Below, in pieces: positions 47,700-59,249 of a DNA stretch of 64,000 nucleotides. The stretch comes from Isoetes taiwanensis (lineage: Eukaryota > Streptophyta > Lycopodiopsida > Isoetales > Isoetaceae): the NCBI GenBank assembly GCA_021234155.1, contig JAJEKV010000049.1, forward strand, positions 10,764,292-10,828,291, written 5' to 3'. Positions within the stretch are counted from its first letter, which is position 1; every line of letters begins with the position of its first letter. Under the pieces are notes generated by a model. It made no database searches and was not told the DNA's origin. It saw nothing but the letters and a program-made list of their open reading frames with translations. The translations under genes were made by a program, and so were the position numbers.

Positions 47700-48908
47700 A
47701 CTCCTTGTGGATCTGGTGCCATGAAATATGGCATCAGCGTTACCCTCTTCTTGTGGATTGCGCAGAGGTTTGATTCTCGAAGAGCCGGGTGAGCTCGGCC
47801 TCGGCTGACACCTGCGACACCACAGTTTGTGGCGGCGTCACCCTATAGCTAGGTGGCCGAACTCCTGCATCACTTCCCGCATGAGCCGCTCGAATGGTGC
47901 CTTCCTAATCAGGAGATTAGTGCACTGTTGAAAGTGCCTAATCTCCCAGGAAAATACGGTCTTGGAGAGTTAGGCCCATGATGGACCTTCTTGGCTTCTC
48001 CTGCGTGGCGGCCGGGTTGGGCTGGTTCTTGCACGATTCGTAGCGCTTCACGTGTCTTGGCCCACGATTCAGCGGTAGTACCGGTCGTATACCTGTCCGC
48101 AGAGCGGAGGTATTCTGATGCAGCTTTGGGCGGCGTCTGAAGTGGCTCCTCGCCCGACGACGGTCGCTCGCAGCCTTACCTTCTTAACCACCTTGGGTGG
48201 CAGGAGCCACCGGGTAGGTGGTCTAGCGTGGGTTTGAGGGTTCCCGTGGCTCGTCTTCTCCTATCTCTGCTTCTACCTCCTCTTCTTCCCCCTGCTTCCT
48301 CCTCTTGGCGGGGTTTCTTCAATAACGGCCGGTCCGTGAGGCCCGTCGTTTCTTCTCTTCGTCCTTCTTTCTGTTCCCTCGGCTCCACTTCGCGCTCCTC
48401 TTCTTCCTCAGCCCTCTCTTCCGCCACTCTGCAACCTTCTCCTTGCCCTTCTTCTTGGGCGCTGAAGGGCCCGCCTCTTCAACACGCTCCTCAATCTCCT
48501 CCTCCACCTCACGGTAATAAAGTGGGGCCCAAAGTGGCGGGACTCGCCCGAGTTCTCTGGGTGCCCGCAGGCAAGAGGCTGCTGCTTGCTAAGCGCCTCC
48601 TCCTCGGCATCGTGATAGGTTTCCAGTCGCTGCTGCTGGAGGAAACTCCTCTTCCCCCTTCTTGGGTCGAGAGGTGCTCCGAATTTTCTTCGTATGTCGT
48701 CCCGCTTGCTACATGCGCCATCGCCGTGGGTGATGTTCGTTGTACTTCCTTCCTTGTCGCATTTGTTTGGTTCGAGCCATACTTGGCGGTCTAGAAAAAC
48801 GGGTGGCGTAAATTTTGAGCAAGAGAGAGATGGTGGAGGAAAGGGTTGAGGAAAATGAGGTGTCGGGGTATTTAAAAGGGAGGGTCCCCTCGAATATTCT
48901 CCTACCAT
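47700..48908 (-). pseudogene. Histone-H3-like ORF of element 2 (tail plus fold), frameshifted
   Basis: 48908-48000 encodes Lys/Arg/Glu-rich tail blocks (EEEIEERVEEAGPSAPKKKG, EEREVEPREQKEGRREETTG) in several frames. The fold follows: [20 protein letters not shown] then [10 protein letters not shown] (47948-47855); after a shift VTPQTVVSQVSAEAELTRLF; after another shift LCAIHKKRVTLMPYFMAPDP (about 47772-47713). These match alpha-N, alpha-1, alpha-2 and the C-A-I-H-x-K-R-V-T-x-M-P block of histone H3 in order and spacing. RHFQ and TNLLI are typical of plant CENH3; the MP after VTL is typical of canonical H3. Confidence 0.9.
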
Positions 48909-48909
48909 A

Positions 48910-49331
48910 AATAGGCCTACTTATTAGCCCCCCTTATTAATTACAACCTAGTACCCTTATTATTAATATATGTTTAATTTCTAATACATATACCAAAATT
49001 AAATATTATACCTTTAGAATTTCAAATTTCCTAATAGTTTGAAGTATTAATTATGGATTTAGCCATTTTTTTTCCAGTCTCCCGATTGGCATGATTCTTC
49101 GACCCATTTTAGGTGAAATTTGATGCATGCATAATTTTCCTCAATTTTACTAGAAGGTGAATTTGACTCATTCACTTCTTAACCTAATTTCGACCCACTA
49201 CCTGGGAGAAAAATTTCCCCTATTTTTTGAGGGGTTAGATGGTGGGAAATTTTTATTTCACACCCCTATAGGCCTGTTAGACTACTTTCATGGTTATGGT
49301 CAGTGCTAGTTCTTGGTCAACCAAGAACATC
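48910..49331 (-). other. 5' leader of gypsy element 2
   Basis: An AT-rich non-coding leader, nearly the same as 18540-19005 of element 1 (shared CACACCCCTATAGGCCTGTT and TCATGGTTATGG). Confidence 0.7.
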
Positions 49332-49343
49332 GCTCTGATACCA
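49332..49343 (-). other. Primer-binding site of element 2
   Basis: TGGTATCAGAGC on the minus strand, one base from the 5' LTR end, matching the initiator Met tRNA 3' end. Confidence 0.95.
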
Positions 49344-49344
49344 T

Positions 49345-50975
49345 TGTGACGCTCCCTGCTAAACATACGGTACCCGACCGTACACTTTGCAGGAAATCCC
49401 CCGTCCGGCTCAACAACCGCACCGGGCCCTCCGCCTATCCCGCACTCTCGGGATCTCCATTAGTGCGGGGAAGGGGACATCGAAGGTGTCTTCGCGCCCC
49501 TTCCCCTATGGGCTCCTATCACAACGGAAGCATAAACACGTCAGAACTAGCAATACAATACAATATGCTACCTCGAGGGTAGCTCAACTGCACATCCATA
49601 GATACAAAGAACATAATCATATACCATAAAACATGAGAGCTCCTACCCGTGGCTCTGACACATAGGGTAGTCGACTGACTGGATAGGCCTCAAGATAGAG
49701 CGGTGCAGTCATAACAATGGCGGGCCGGCATAAGACAATGGCTAGGGTTGACCACTCCATCCTCCCCTCCTGTGCATACTTTGCAGATGGGATAGATCAA
49801 GCTGTGGCATGACTCTAACCTTCCGGATACGTAATCCCATGGCATCACCCATCGGGACTACTCCAGGTTGCATCTCCCTGGTCCGACGAGGTAGGAAGGG
49901 TTGCATCTCCCCTTCCCGGGGTCTAGAGGCTCCATGGGCGGCTAGAGAATCGCGGACGACATACGATTCAGCACTGATCGAACCCCCAAAACAAGAGCCA
50001 AGTTGACACTTGCAACTCTTGAGAGGCGGGGCAGCACCATTGCCCCAGAGGTGTCTGACCCATGCTCGCCCACACGGTGACCCACCATAAGCCTAGCCCC
50101 ACCGTGGGATCCCCCGGCCCCCCACTCCTTTCAGGGGATCCACCCTCCATCTTGCCTCTAGCCCCGTTGTGTAGTCTTGAGTCACATCATAGCTTCCATA
50201 GCGGTGGGTTCCTATGCAGCCGCACTAATAGGAACTAAGGGATCTACACTAGAGCATACTACCTATGGCCCTAGATCTCTACCCCCCTTCCCAATACAAG
50301 AGGAGCAACATGATCAACCAATATCACATACATCACATCATGATCAATATCAACATCATATGAACATCTTAACCTAATCATACATAGCTAACTAACGCTT
50401 AGGGTTCCTTGATTAGGGTTCAAGATGTTCAACAAAGGATCTAGGGTGGCTCTACTCTGAGACACGAATCACTAACCCATCCGAGTGCTAACTTCCAGAG
50501 GAACTAACATGAACTCTACTCAACCTTACCTCCTCCGAGCGCTTCCTCCCATTCCCGGCGTCTCCATGCTCCTAGATGTGGTTCAAGGTTTGCTCCCCTC
50601 ACGATCATACACACCTTCCGTGGCTGCCGCCCACTAGACTATGATTTGAATCTGCTTCAAACGGGGTTTCGGCACGGATGAGAGTTCAAAAGCTAGGTCA
50701 AAGGAAAAGGGTCTAGGGTTAGGGTTAGAGCTCATATAGGTGTGGGTCCACGTGGATGCCACGTGGGCACCACTAAGATGAGGCCGCGGTGGCGGTTGCC
50801 CAATAGGATAAGGTCATGTGAAATGGGCCTTATCCTAAGGTTATCTAAGTTAAACAATTAACTTAGATGTACACCCCTTGCCACTTTATCCAAGGCACAA
50901 GGCTACCTAGGTAGACTTGTATGGTGACGGATCCAGAATGTACGTATTTATGGCGATATTCCCCTGAACGCCACA
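49345..50975 (-). repeat. 5' LTR of gypsy element 2
   Basis: 1631 bp, collinear with 34528-36152. The outer end GAACGCCACA is followed by the target duplication TGTTG (50976-50980). Confidence 0.92.
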
Positions 50976-51788
50976 TGTTGCTCGCTTGTCCCCGACTTTG
51001 ACAAGGATGTAGAGGCCCGGCAGAAAAAATGGATGTCCATCTATGTTTGAAAGTACAAGGCTGATAAGCATCATAATAGCATTTAAAGGAACGATAGAGC
51101 AAACACATGTGAGTGGTTTGACATTATTGACGAGTTCATGGGCACGAGAGCAAATGTGTCCAAGGCCATACATGGTGCAGCTATAGAGGTGGATTCTGAT
51201 TCTGATAATGAAGCAAACAATGGAAATGGTAGTTCATTACCTAGTAAGCTAGATGATGCACCCAAAGAAGCTATGGATGAAGAAGGAATGGATAAGAAAC
51301 TTGAACCCAATGTAGAGAAGGCACGTGATACCAAGAACAAGAAGATGGCGAAGGTTGAGGTCAAGGTAGAGAAGACAATTGATCCAAGAAACAACAACAA
51401 AGATCCGAAACGCCAATTGCTGCAAGAACTCAAGGAAGGGCGTAGGGAGTTCATTGACAAGATGGAAAAGATTGAGGAACGCAAACTCAAGTTGGAAAGA
51501 GCGCCTCGAATTGTTGCGAAGCTTCGACTCCTATTTTGGAATGCTAGTGAAGAAGCTCTGAAGACAATGTTAGGTACATTTCCTTTAGTCTATCTTACTT
51601 TTTCATTTTACGATATGAGTGCTGACATTCCTCATCTTTGGATCACAGGTTTGTCAAGCTGGAGTTTCACAGTTTCAGATTGTACTCTCTTTCATAATAG
51701 TTCAAACTACTTGTTGAACCACTTACTTATTTACGTCATTGCTTCTAATTTATTGTTGTTCATGTTTAGTTTTCTATTGCTTAATTGA
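50976..51788 (+). pseudogene. Myb/SANT-like ORF, 3' part
   Basis: It continues the frame cut at 34527: DFDKDVEARQKKWMSIY, two small breaks, then RANTCEWFDIIDEFMGTRAN (end of the trihelix/SANT domain, with C-x-W-F-D-I-I-D-E). A 160-residue acidic/basic tail follows, with a helical KRQLLQELKEGRREFIDKME stretch. The coding look ends near 51570. It is read as ORF1 of a PIF/Harbinger element, whose transposase is convergent at 53768-55102. Confidence 0.65.
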
Positions 51789-52244
51789 AATTGTTTGTGG
51801 GCTATCAAACAATTGTTTGTGTGTTCATATCAAACATCCAAAGGCCACAGATGTATAACTTGCCTCATAAGTTGTCAACTCATGTGTACCGTGATACTTT
51901 GATGTGGTCCCGGTCAGATACTTTGAGCATGTATACCGTGATGTATACTTTGGTCCATCAGATACCATATATGAGCATGTTAACAGCATGCAAGATAGCA
52001 TGGCCCGAATATGGAAAGCATTCATGCAAATGTGTTGAACTTCGGATATATTTCGATGTGAGTGTTGCTTCCATGCTTTGATTGAAATGTACGCGTGTGA
52101 AGTGGATTATGGAAGCCCATTTATTGTTTAGAATCTCACTCACAAAGCTGAATGCATACACCGGACACTAATGTTAGGAGAATTTGCACAGAGTCAAGAT
52201 AATAAGACAAACTTTAAAGCTTTTCATGCATGCAAGTGGAAGAT

Positions 52245-52530
52245 CTAAAACCCAAGCAAGACCGATTTCATCAATGCTCTACACCGCTTATGCAAACATG
52301 CCATCATTTGAAAGTTGGAAAACAAGTTCATAGTAAACATGTTGAAGAGAGGTTGTGAGTTTGATCTATTTGTTGGAAGTTCACTTGTTAATATGTATGC
52401 TAAATGTTGTAGTTTAGAAGATTCGCAAAAAGTATTTGAGCATTTGGATGACAAAAAATGTGGTTGTATGGAATCGCGCTTGATTTGGGGTATTTCCAAC
52501 ATGGGAATGCAAAGAAAGCTCGGATCCGGA
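52245..52530 (+). pseudogene. Pentatricopeptide-repeat (PPR) gene fragment
   Basis: The frame from 52315 reads CEFDLFVGSSLVNMYAKCCS then LEDSQKVFEHLDDK, a textbook plant PPR repeat (F-V-G-S-S-L-V-x-M-Y-A-K-C-G-S-L-E-D-A-x-K-V-F). Upstream, ALYTAYANMPSF-like sequence is readable in another frame. Only one to two repeats remain. PPR proteins act in organelle RNA processing. This fragment lies between the two Harbinger-type ORFs, so it may be captured host sequence. Confidence 0.75.
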
Positions 52531-52539
52531 CAGAAAATG

Positions 52540-53760
52540 TAGATCGGGGGTGAAACGGTTTTCTTATCAAATCTGGAAGATGGAAGAAAAATTCACCATC
52601 ACATGTTATTTTTGGTCGTGGGTTATTTTTTGGTGCCGGAACTGAAACCCATTTTTTTACCATCGATACATACCGCCGCTCTCCTGCTGCTTGAAAGTTA
52701 GTTCTTCCCTATGCCATTGTTGGTAAATTAATCGAGATTACATATTCACGCTAATGGAACTACTAATAAATGCAGAGGTCATGTAAATGAGCTCCCATGA
52801 TTATTACACACTTTTACAAAGCGTGATCAAAGAAATTACATACTTGTTAAATTAACTTAAATGGTCTGCAATTTATCTTTAATGTCTTGGGGCAGCAAAC
52901 AAGGCCATTTTTCAAAACATCATGCTTGAAAGCATATCTAATTTCCTGGAATAAACACAATAAGTAGCAGTCCATAATCACCATGCTTGCCAAATCTCAA
53001 ACTGTCACAAACTGACTCCAATAGAAAAGACTGATCACAATATCAAATTCCAACAACAATGCCCAACAATGCCGAAATTACCCCAACAATGCTTTTAACT
53101 TACCAACATCGCTATGATGGAGATATTATGTACGATGAGTGTAAGATTTTGGAAGTTACTTAATAAAGTTTGTCTTTGAGAAAAACATAGAATTAGTTTT
53201 CGTTTTAAGCTGCATGTCTTAAGAACTTCCATGTAGAACAAGCGGTTACAGCCCAAACAGAATGCCCATAATGGCAACAACACATACAAGAGGCATCATT
53301 CCTGCATGCCTAATATCCCAGCAATAGTAGCAAAATTGCATGAAATTGCAGAACAAGGAGATGGAGACCACGAAGTGGTTGGTGATGGAAGTAGCACAAA
53401 GAGGACGGACAACGCCTCTTTTGTGTGAAACGTAATGTCCATGATTCTGGAGCCAGCAACAAGGTTTTGCAAGATAACAAATAAGTATCATATCGATATG
53501 ATAACAAGAACTTGAACTCCATTTGCTGCATGTTAGAATTCAAATTTGCCTGCCAACAGATCAGAATTTATGTTAAAGATTAAACAACTTTATCAATATC
53601 TTCAGGAAGTACAAAGTAGCACAAAGGAGAACTAACTTTAATTATGTCACAAAGGAGAACTAACTTTAATTATGTCATCAGGAGCTTGCATCCCTATCGT
53701 CCTCGTCACCAAAGACCATATATGTTTGAAGATATAGAGCCCGCCAATGCGCTGCACCTA
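52540..53760. other. Spacer without recognisable gene
   Basis: AT-rich and without a convincing frame. CACAAAGGAGAACTAACTTT is duplicated in tandem near 53622 and 53650. It may be interior of the Harbinger-type element. Confidence 0.5.
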
Positions 53761-53767
53761 GCAAAGA

Positions 53768-55102
53768 TTACTTGCATTTGCATCCTTTTGGCTTTATGGA
53801 CCATTTATTGAAACCCGCTACCACATCCTCCGTACATCTTCCTCCGAGCTCTTGCAAGGGCCCTCGGTGAGGATCCATGTCAACACCTCTCACACTATGA
53901 ATACCATAAGCCGCAAAGATTTGCAATATCGCCACCGAGATTTTCAATCTCTTCAATCTACGCTTCGCTTCGCTTAGAAGTCTCCTCGATGCAATTGATC
54001 TTTCCAATTCCTTCGCCGCTCAGTTATCCAATCATCATCAAACTTATCTCGATGAAAGATGCACAAGTTATGCAAAATCAAACATGCAAATACAATAGCA
54101 GAACAAATTTAATCTGACATCCATTCTTTTCAATAAAATTCTGAACCTGGACTTTAGCATCCCAAATGCGCACTCAACAGGCATCCTAGTGCTAGACTGG
54201 AGGTAATTCCAGTTGTATTCCATCCTGTTCAAACCATCTTTGTGACCTTTGAAAGGCGATAACATCCATGGCCTGGGAGGATACGCTGCATCACCCACAA
54301 GACAATATTTCTTTAATCTTCCATTGTTCATAATTCTTCTCCCCCACATTTCAAACACTTTCCAATCATGCAAACTAGGCCAGCCCATGTCATAGTCCCA
54401 AATCAAGCAGCTTGAGGACACAATTATCTAAAGAATGATAGAATAAAACCCTTTTCGATTGTAATAGTCTTCTCTGCTTTCAACTGGGGCAATAATGGGG
54501 ATATGTGAACCATCAATCGCACCAACAACATATGGAATGCCTTTCAATTTCTCAAATTCTTGTGCAAGTGTTTGAAATCGTTCAGTTGATGGCCATTTGA
54601 TGCATAATCTGTGCAATTTCTCTTTGAGAGCAAAACAAAAATCCAAAATAGCACGCTGGGCTCTGGTGTAGCCTACTGCATAATTGTCTGCAATCTCTGT
54701 AATTGTATTACCTGTAGCGAGTCTAGATAGTGCAATGCACACCTTAGTTTCTACAGAAATGCTGAGGCATATTTTTGTATCCTCACGCTTTAATAGAGGC
54801 CCTAATTCTTGGCAAATGTACTCAAAAGTTTGTTTACACAACCTCAATCTTTTCTTGAACATACCATCACTGTAAGATTACATCAAGGTACGTTCCATGA
54901 ATGTTGCTGGCCTATCGTAATACCATATATTAGGGCTTCTCCTGGCAGACCTTCCATCTGAACCTCTAAGCACTAGATAGCACTGATCAAGCCATAACTG
55001 ATAGCTTCTGTGGATATGTGTTGATGAGTTATCTCCTTGGAAAAGTAGCATCATAAACTGCATATAGCAAGCGAGGGCAAAAACAATCAGCTGTTTTCTC
55101 AT
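53768..55102 (-). pseudogene. PIF/Harbinger transposase (DDE_Tnp_4), nearly complete
   Basis: From right to left: RSPNIWYYDRPATFMERTLM; MFKKRLRLCKQTFEYICQEL; ALSRLATGNTITEIADNYAV (helix-turn-helix-like); VVGAIDGSHIPIIAPVESRE (first Asp); YYNRKGFYSIIL; GWPSLHDWKVFEMW; KKYCLVGDAAYPPRPWMLSP (second Asp); RMPVECAFGMLKSRFRILLK (catalytic Glu). After a break near 54060, ERSIASRRLLSEAKRRLKRL forms the C-terminus. All three catalytic residues are present. Breaks: a stop at about 54424 after FYSIIL, and shifts near 54880 and 54010. This cut-and-paste nuclease of PIF/Harbinger elements works with a Myb/SANT partner, here likely the ORF at 33950/50976. Confidence 0.9.
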
Positions 55103-55120
55103 AATAAGGCTATTTACCCT

Positions 55121-55306
55121 CTAATTTGATTCATCATCCACATGATTTAGTGCACTGTCTATAGCAACATCAACCTCTTCTACACATTCTTCTTGCACAG
55201 AACTAGGATCTGTGGAATGATTTTCTGATGAATTGAGACTGGAGACTTGTGGTGTCAAAAGATTGGCAATTGCATGTTCCTCTGAAGTTCTTCTTTCCAT
55301 ATTCAC
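55121..55306 (-). pseudogene. Acidic N-terminal segment upstream of the Harbinger transposase
   Basis: A 61-codon frame (starts MNMERRTSEEHAIANLLTPQ, Ser/Glu-rich) lies just upstream of the transposase in the same orientation. It may be its N-terminus or a leader exon. The frame at 55102-54878 (starts MRKQLIVFALACYMQFMMLL) links to it. Confidence 0.35.
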
Positions 55307-55456
55307 CTAATTTTCTACGTTCAACCAAGTTTATCTATTTTAGCAACAATAAGGAACAATAAGGAACGTGAATTTATGGAAATGAATAGTGAATAAAAAA
55401 TCTGATTGCTTATCTGATAAGCGTTTCATCTTCGAGCATGCAGGAGCTAACGAATG

Positions 55457-55524
55457 CACGGCTTCTCTCACGAAGATTGTTGGCGCCAAGCACGGCTCCT
55501 CTCACGAAGATTGTTGGCGCCAAT
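55457..55524. repeat. 34-bp tandem duplication
   Basis: Two copies beginning CACGGCTTCTCTCACGAAGA and containing TTGTTGGCGCCAA. TTGGCGCCAA is a perfect 10-bp palindrome. It lies between the Harbinger-type element and gypsy element 3. Confidence 0.8.
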
Positions 55525-55869
55525 TTGTTGAAGATGTTGGCGACGTGGACGCTGAGTCAGGCGGTAGTTTTAGCCCTGTGGAATCTATCTCGACGGAAGG
55601 GCAAATTGCGGCCTGGAAGTTGCTGAAAAAATTGAAATTACCGGTAAACGTAGTGGAATCTGCCCCTAATCTACCTTCCACTCATCCAAGCAAAAACGCG
55701 GTCATGCCTATATTGACATTACACCACGCCCTAGAGATCACCATAGTGGTCTCATCATCGGTAACAACACATGCAACCCATACCTAGCATAGGTTGCATG
55801 CGCAGATTAATCTACACATAGAATTAATCTACACAAATCGACATGCCTGAGCCGATTACTTCGGAGATG

Positions 55870-57150
55870 ACCCTGCCTTAGTCCCATTGCTCCATAAACT
55901 GTGGGTAACCGCTTAATAGATCCTTCTTATGTACCCACGTCAAGGGTTTCCACCGGCAAAGTGCTTCCACTTGACCAAATATCGGAGGAACTCCGATCTC
56001 CTCGTTTTCTTGAAGGCTTTATCAAGAATCAACTCGGAAACTATTTCCAACTCGCTCCTCCATCATTTCCAACAACGTTGGAGTGTCCAAGACTTCGCCT
56101 AGATTTGGGGTGTGCTTCTTCAATAAACTCACGGAAGACTTTATGAATCTTTAGGTGTGCTTTGGCAAGTCTAACTTGTAGGATTGATTACCTACTCTTT
56201 GACTATTCCGAAGGTCCAGCCCCACCTTGGAGCAAGCTTCTTACAATTTCCGTCGCGAGCTTCGCGCTTCACTTTTAATCTTGAGCCACACGTTGTCGCC
56301 AACTTCCGAACTCCCCGACTGTTCGATGCTTGTCGGCGATGCTCTTTGTCGACTCCCTTGCAAGATATCCTCGAACTTCTTCCACCACCTGCGCATGTCG
56401 GCTAACATCCGCTGCGAAACCTCTACTTTTGACACGGGATTGTGCCAAGTGTCCGAGTTAGGCATTGATAGCCGAGTTGATCATAAACGGCGACATTTGG
56501 GATGATTCCCGCTTGGTGCTATTATAACGCAAACTCCATCAAGTGAATAAATTCTTCCCACATACCTTGCTTGTTCCGGACATAGTTTCAGAGCATGTCC
56601 TCAAAAATCCTGTTGGTCCGCTCCATTTGGCCATCCGCTTGAGGATGATAAGCTTCGTCTGAATTATTTGAAAAGAGGTCTTGCCAAAAGGCACTCCCGA
56701 ACTTCGATCCCCTTGCCTGAGATAATCTCCCTTGACATGCCATGAAGCCTCTGAAGATTTCTTTGGTGAAGAGCTTTGTATCCATAGCGGTAATACGTGG
56801 TCACCGCAAGGCACAAAATGTGCCATCTTCGACAACTTGTCGACCACTACCATCAAGGCATCCTTCCCTCTTCGTCCTTGGAAGCCCTGTTATAAAGTCC
56901 ATGCTGATGACCTCCCACTTAGCGTTTGGCACCGCTTAATGGCTCCAATGCCCCCGAATTGGCCGCTCTCCTCGCTTCGTCTGGCGACATAGCCGACATT
57001 CCTTGATGTAGCGAGCCACCCTTTTCATTCCTGGCCAATAATAGGCTGGCTCGCGACTTTGAAATATGTCTTCATGAATCCCGCGATGGCCAGCTATTGG
57101 ACTTGTTGTGCGTGTCGTGGAGGATCAATTTCCTTACACTGACGCATTCT
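55870..57150 (-). pseudogene. Integrase and chromodomain region of element 3
   Basis: MVVVDKLSKMAHFVPCGDHV near 56856 marks the first catalytic block, FGSAFWQDLF (56700-56660) the next, QADGQMERTNRIFEDML (56640-56590) the conserved Q-x-D-G-Q-x-E-R-x-N helix. The chromodomain area (56000-55930) is broken, with a readable KWKPLTWVHKKDLL-type sequence only in shifted frames. Confidence 0.75.
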
Positions 57151-57239
57151 CAAGCGCACAACTTGTCTTTATGGTATAACAGTTGCCTTCCTTCTTATAA
57201 TGTTTGAAGGCTTCTCAGCTCTTTATCCGTCTAGCCTCC

Positions 57240-58730
57240 CTTGCTTAAGCTTGCCCATACTTCCTTGAAGTCCACATCCGCTGGCAATGACTCTTCAATC
57301 TTCTTACCAAAGTCGGAGAGCGCCGAAATTGCATTGCAATGCACTCTAGTTGTCGGGGATGCCTTGAAAGCGCATCCGCTACCACGCTGAGCTTCCCCGC
57401 TTTGTAGACTATATCAAAGTCATATTCCTCGAGGAACTCCATCCACCTTCGCCGCCTCGGGTTAAGGTGTGGTTGCGTGAATACATATTGAGGCTTTGGT
57501 GGTCTCAGATCTAATTGGAACTTTCTTCCCAAGAGATAGTGCCTCCAAATTCTTAATGCCCCGACAATCCGCAAGCAATTCTTGATCGCGGCGCGGGTAA
57601 AGCGCGTCTGCGTCGTTCATCTTCCCCGAATCATACGCTACCACACGCTTCTTCGCGATGAGCACCGTGCACTGGCGTGGCTATCTTACTTGGCGTCTGT
57701 CGCCACCAACTTGTCTTTCTCTCGATCTGGCGGGGTTAAGAGAGGGGGTTTATCAAAAGCTTCTTTCAGCAATTCAAACCCCGCAGGCTTTCTTGTGCCA
57801 ATGGTCTGCCCAATCTTTCACCTTCTCGCCCTCGTCAAGTCCGGTTAGCGGGGCCGCTATCTTAGCAAAGTTCTTCACGAACTTCCTGTAGTACCCTGCT
57901 AGGCCAAGGAAACTTCTGACCTCATGCACATTCTTCGGTGCCGGCCACTGAATGACGGCTTCAATCTTGGCGGAATCCATCGAGATTCCTTCTGCTGAGA
58001 TCACATGACCCAGGTATTCCACCCTCTCCATTGCGAAGTGGCACTTCGACAACTTGGCGTACAACTGGTGCCTCTTCAACTTCTCCAGCACCCTCCTTAA
58101 GTGTTGTACGTGTTCCTCCAGGGATCTGCTATATACCAAAATGTCATCAAAGAATACTATCACAAAGGTGTCTTAAGAACTCCTCAAGATGTCGCTCATG
58201 AGCCTCATGAACGTTCTTTGGTATTCGATAAGCCGAAAGGCATTATCATGGAATTCATAGTGCCCATACCGGTTCGAAGCCGCTTTTATGAATATCTTCT
58301 TCCTTTATCCGGATCTGATGATAACCTGACCTTAAGTCAATTTTGGAGAAGACTTTTGCCCCTTGGAGTTGATCCATCAAGTCATCTGATCCGGGGAGCG
58401 ATACTTATTCTTAATGGTGTGTTTGTTCAACCGCCTATAGTCTATGCACATCCTCAAACCGCCATCCTTCTTCTTGACAAAAAGAATGGGCGCCCAAATG
58501 GCGAGACACTAGGTCTAATGAAGCCTAGGTCGAGCAACTCCCCGCAATTGCTTCTTTAGTCCGCCAACTCCCCTCGCGTCGTCATTCTATATGGGGCCTT
58601 GCTCGCCGGCTTTGTTCCCCGGGTTCGAGTGCTATCTCACACTCGACTCCCCTATAAGGAGGGAGCTGCTTGATCTCATCCGAAAAGAGATCGTGGAACT
58701 CCGCGATCAACTTAGCTACTTGCTTGGGCA
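57240..58730 (-). pseudogene. Reverse transcriptase and RNase H of element 3
   Basis: [12 protein letters not shown] marks the start (about 58670-58640). 58163-57774 contains [20 protein letters not shown] (catalytic F-x-D-D), [20 protein letters not shown] and [20 protein letters not shown]. The RNase H end at 57574-57245 has [20 protein letters not shown] and NVVADALSR-like VVADALSRHP. These order elements as in standard Ty3/gypsy pol. Confidence 0.9.
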
Positions 58731-58899
58731 ACTCACAGCCCCCTTATCTTCCTTTACCTTCTTTCTCGATTCGGGCTCTTGGATCTCGAGCTTGATATAT
58801 GCTACCCGCCACTCTTTATGCACCAACAATCACATTAGACATGCAATCGCATAATGGGAACAACTTCTTTACCTGATCTCTATGATCTTTCCATTGGTG

Positions 58900-59190
58900 T
58901 TGTGAGGGTCACCTTGCGCTTTCCACAATCAATGAGGGGCTCCTCGCTGACCAAGATATTCCATTCCAATGATCAAGTCATACTTGCCAATGCCCATTAC
59001 CTCCCCATCCGGATATTAATCCCCTGAAGTCTCTTGCCCGCCGCCCCATTTTATTGCTCCACTTGCTAAGACGACGGGCCCTGGCCGAATTCAAAGGGTT
59101 TCAACTTCAACATCTCGACCATTCCGGGGGATGCAAAGTTATGGCTACTTCCCGAGTCTATCGTGACTATGAAAGACTTGGCCTTGGCCT
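58900..59190 (-). pseudogene. Aspartic protease of element 3
   Basis: The frame near 59190-59100 reads KSFIVTIDSGSSHNF, then SPGMVEMLKLKPFEFG: the active site D-S-G-S-S-x-x-F and its following helix are intact. Gag-pol processing enzyme. Frame breaks follow. Confidence 0.75.
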
Positions 59191-59249
59191 TCCCTCACCG
59201 TGGAAATTACCTTTATAATCGCTCTCTCTCAGCTTGTTCTCAGATCTAT

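Larger units (their letters stand above)
34528..50975 (-). mobile_element. Ty3/gypsy element 2 (chromovirus) with H3-like ORF and nested hAT
   Basis: Complete boundaries: 5' LTR 49345-50975, primer site 49332-49343, polypurine tract 36153-36166, 3' LTR 34528-36152, target duplication TGTTG. From the 5' end the interior holds a charged tail (48908-48030), an H3-like fold (47960-47700), an extra ORF (about 46700-45430), gag (45100-44200), protease (43800-43300), then a hAT transposon (39839-43232), reverse transcriptase and RNase H (39838-38580), integrase (38200-37300) and chromodomain (37190-37010). It is 13 kb without the hAT. All frames are broken, but each domain is recognisable, unlike in element 1. 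Confidence 0.95.

Noticed and set aside
48228-48794. A 188-codon plus-strand ORF
   Set aside because: It is the antisense shadow of the charged histone tail of element 2 (Glu/Lys/Arg codons read backwards as Leu/Ser/Pro).
51138-51788. A free-standing host gene of 216 codons
   Set aside because: The domain is only the second half of a Myb/SANT module whose first half is left of gypsy element 2; the final 50 codons look non-coding.
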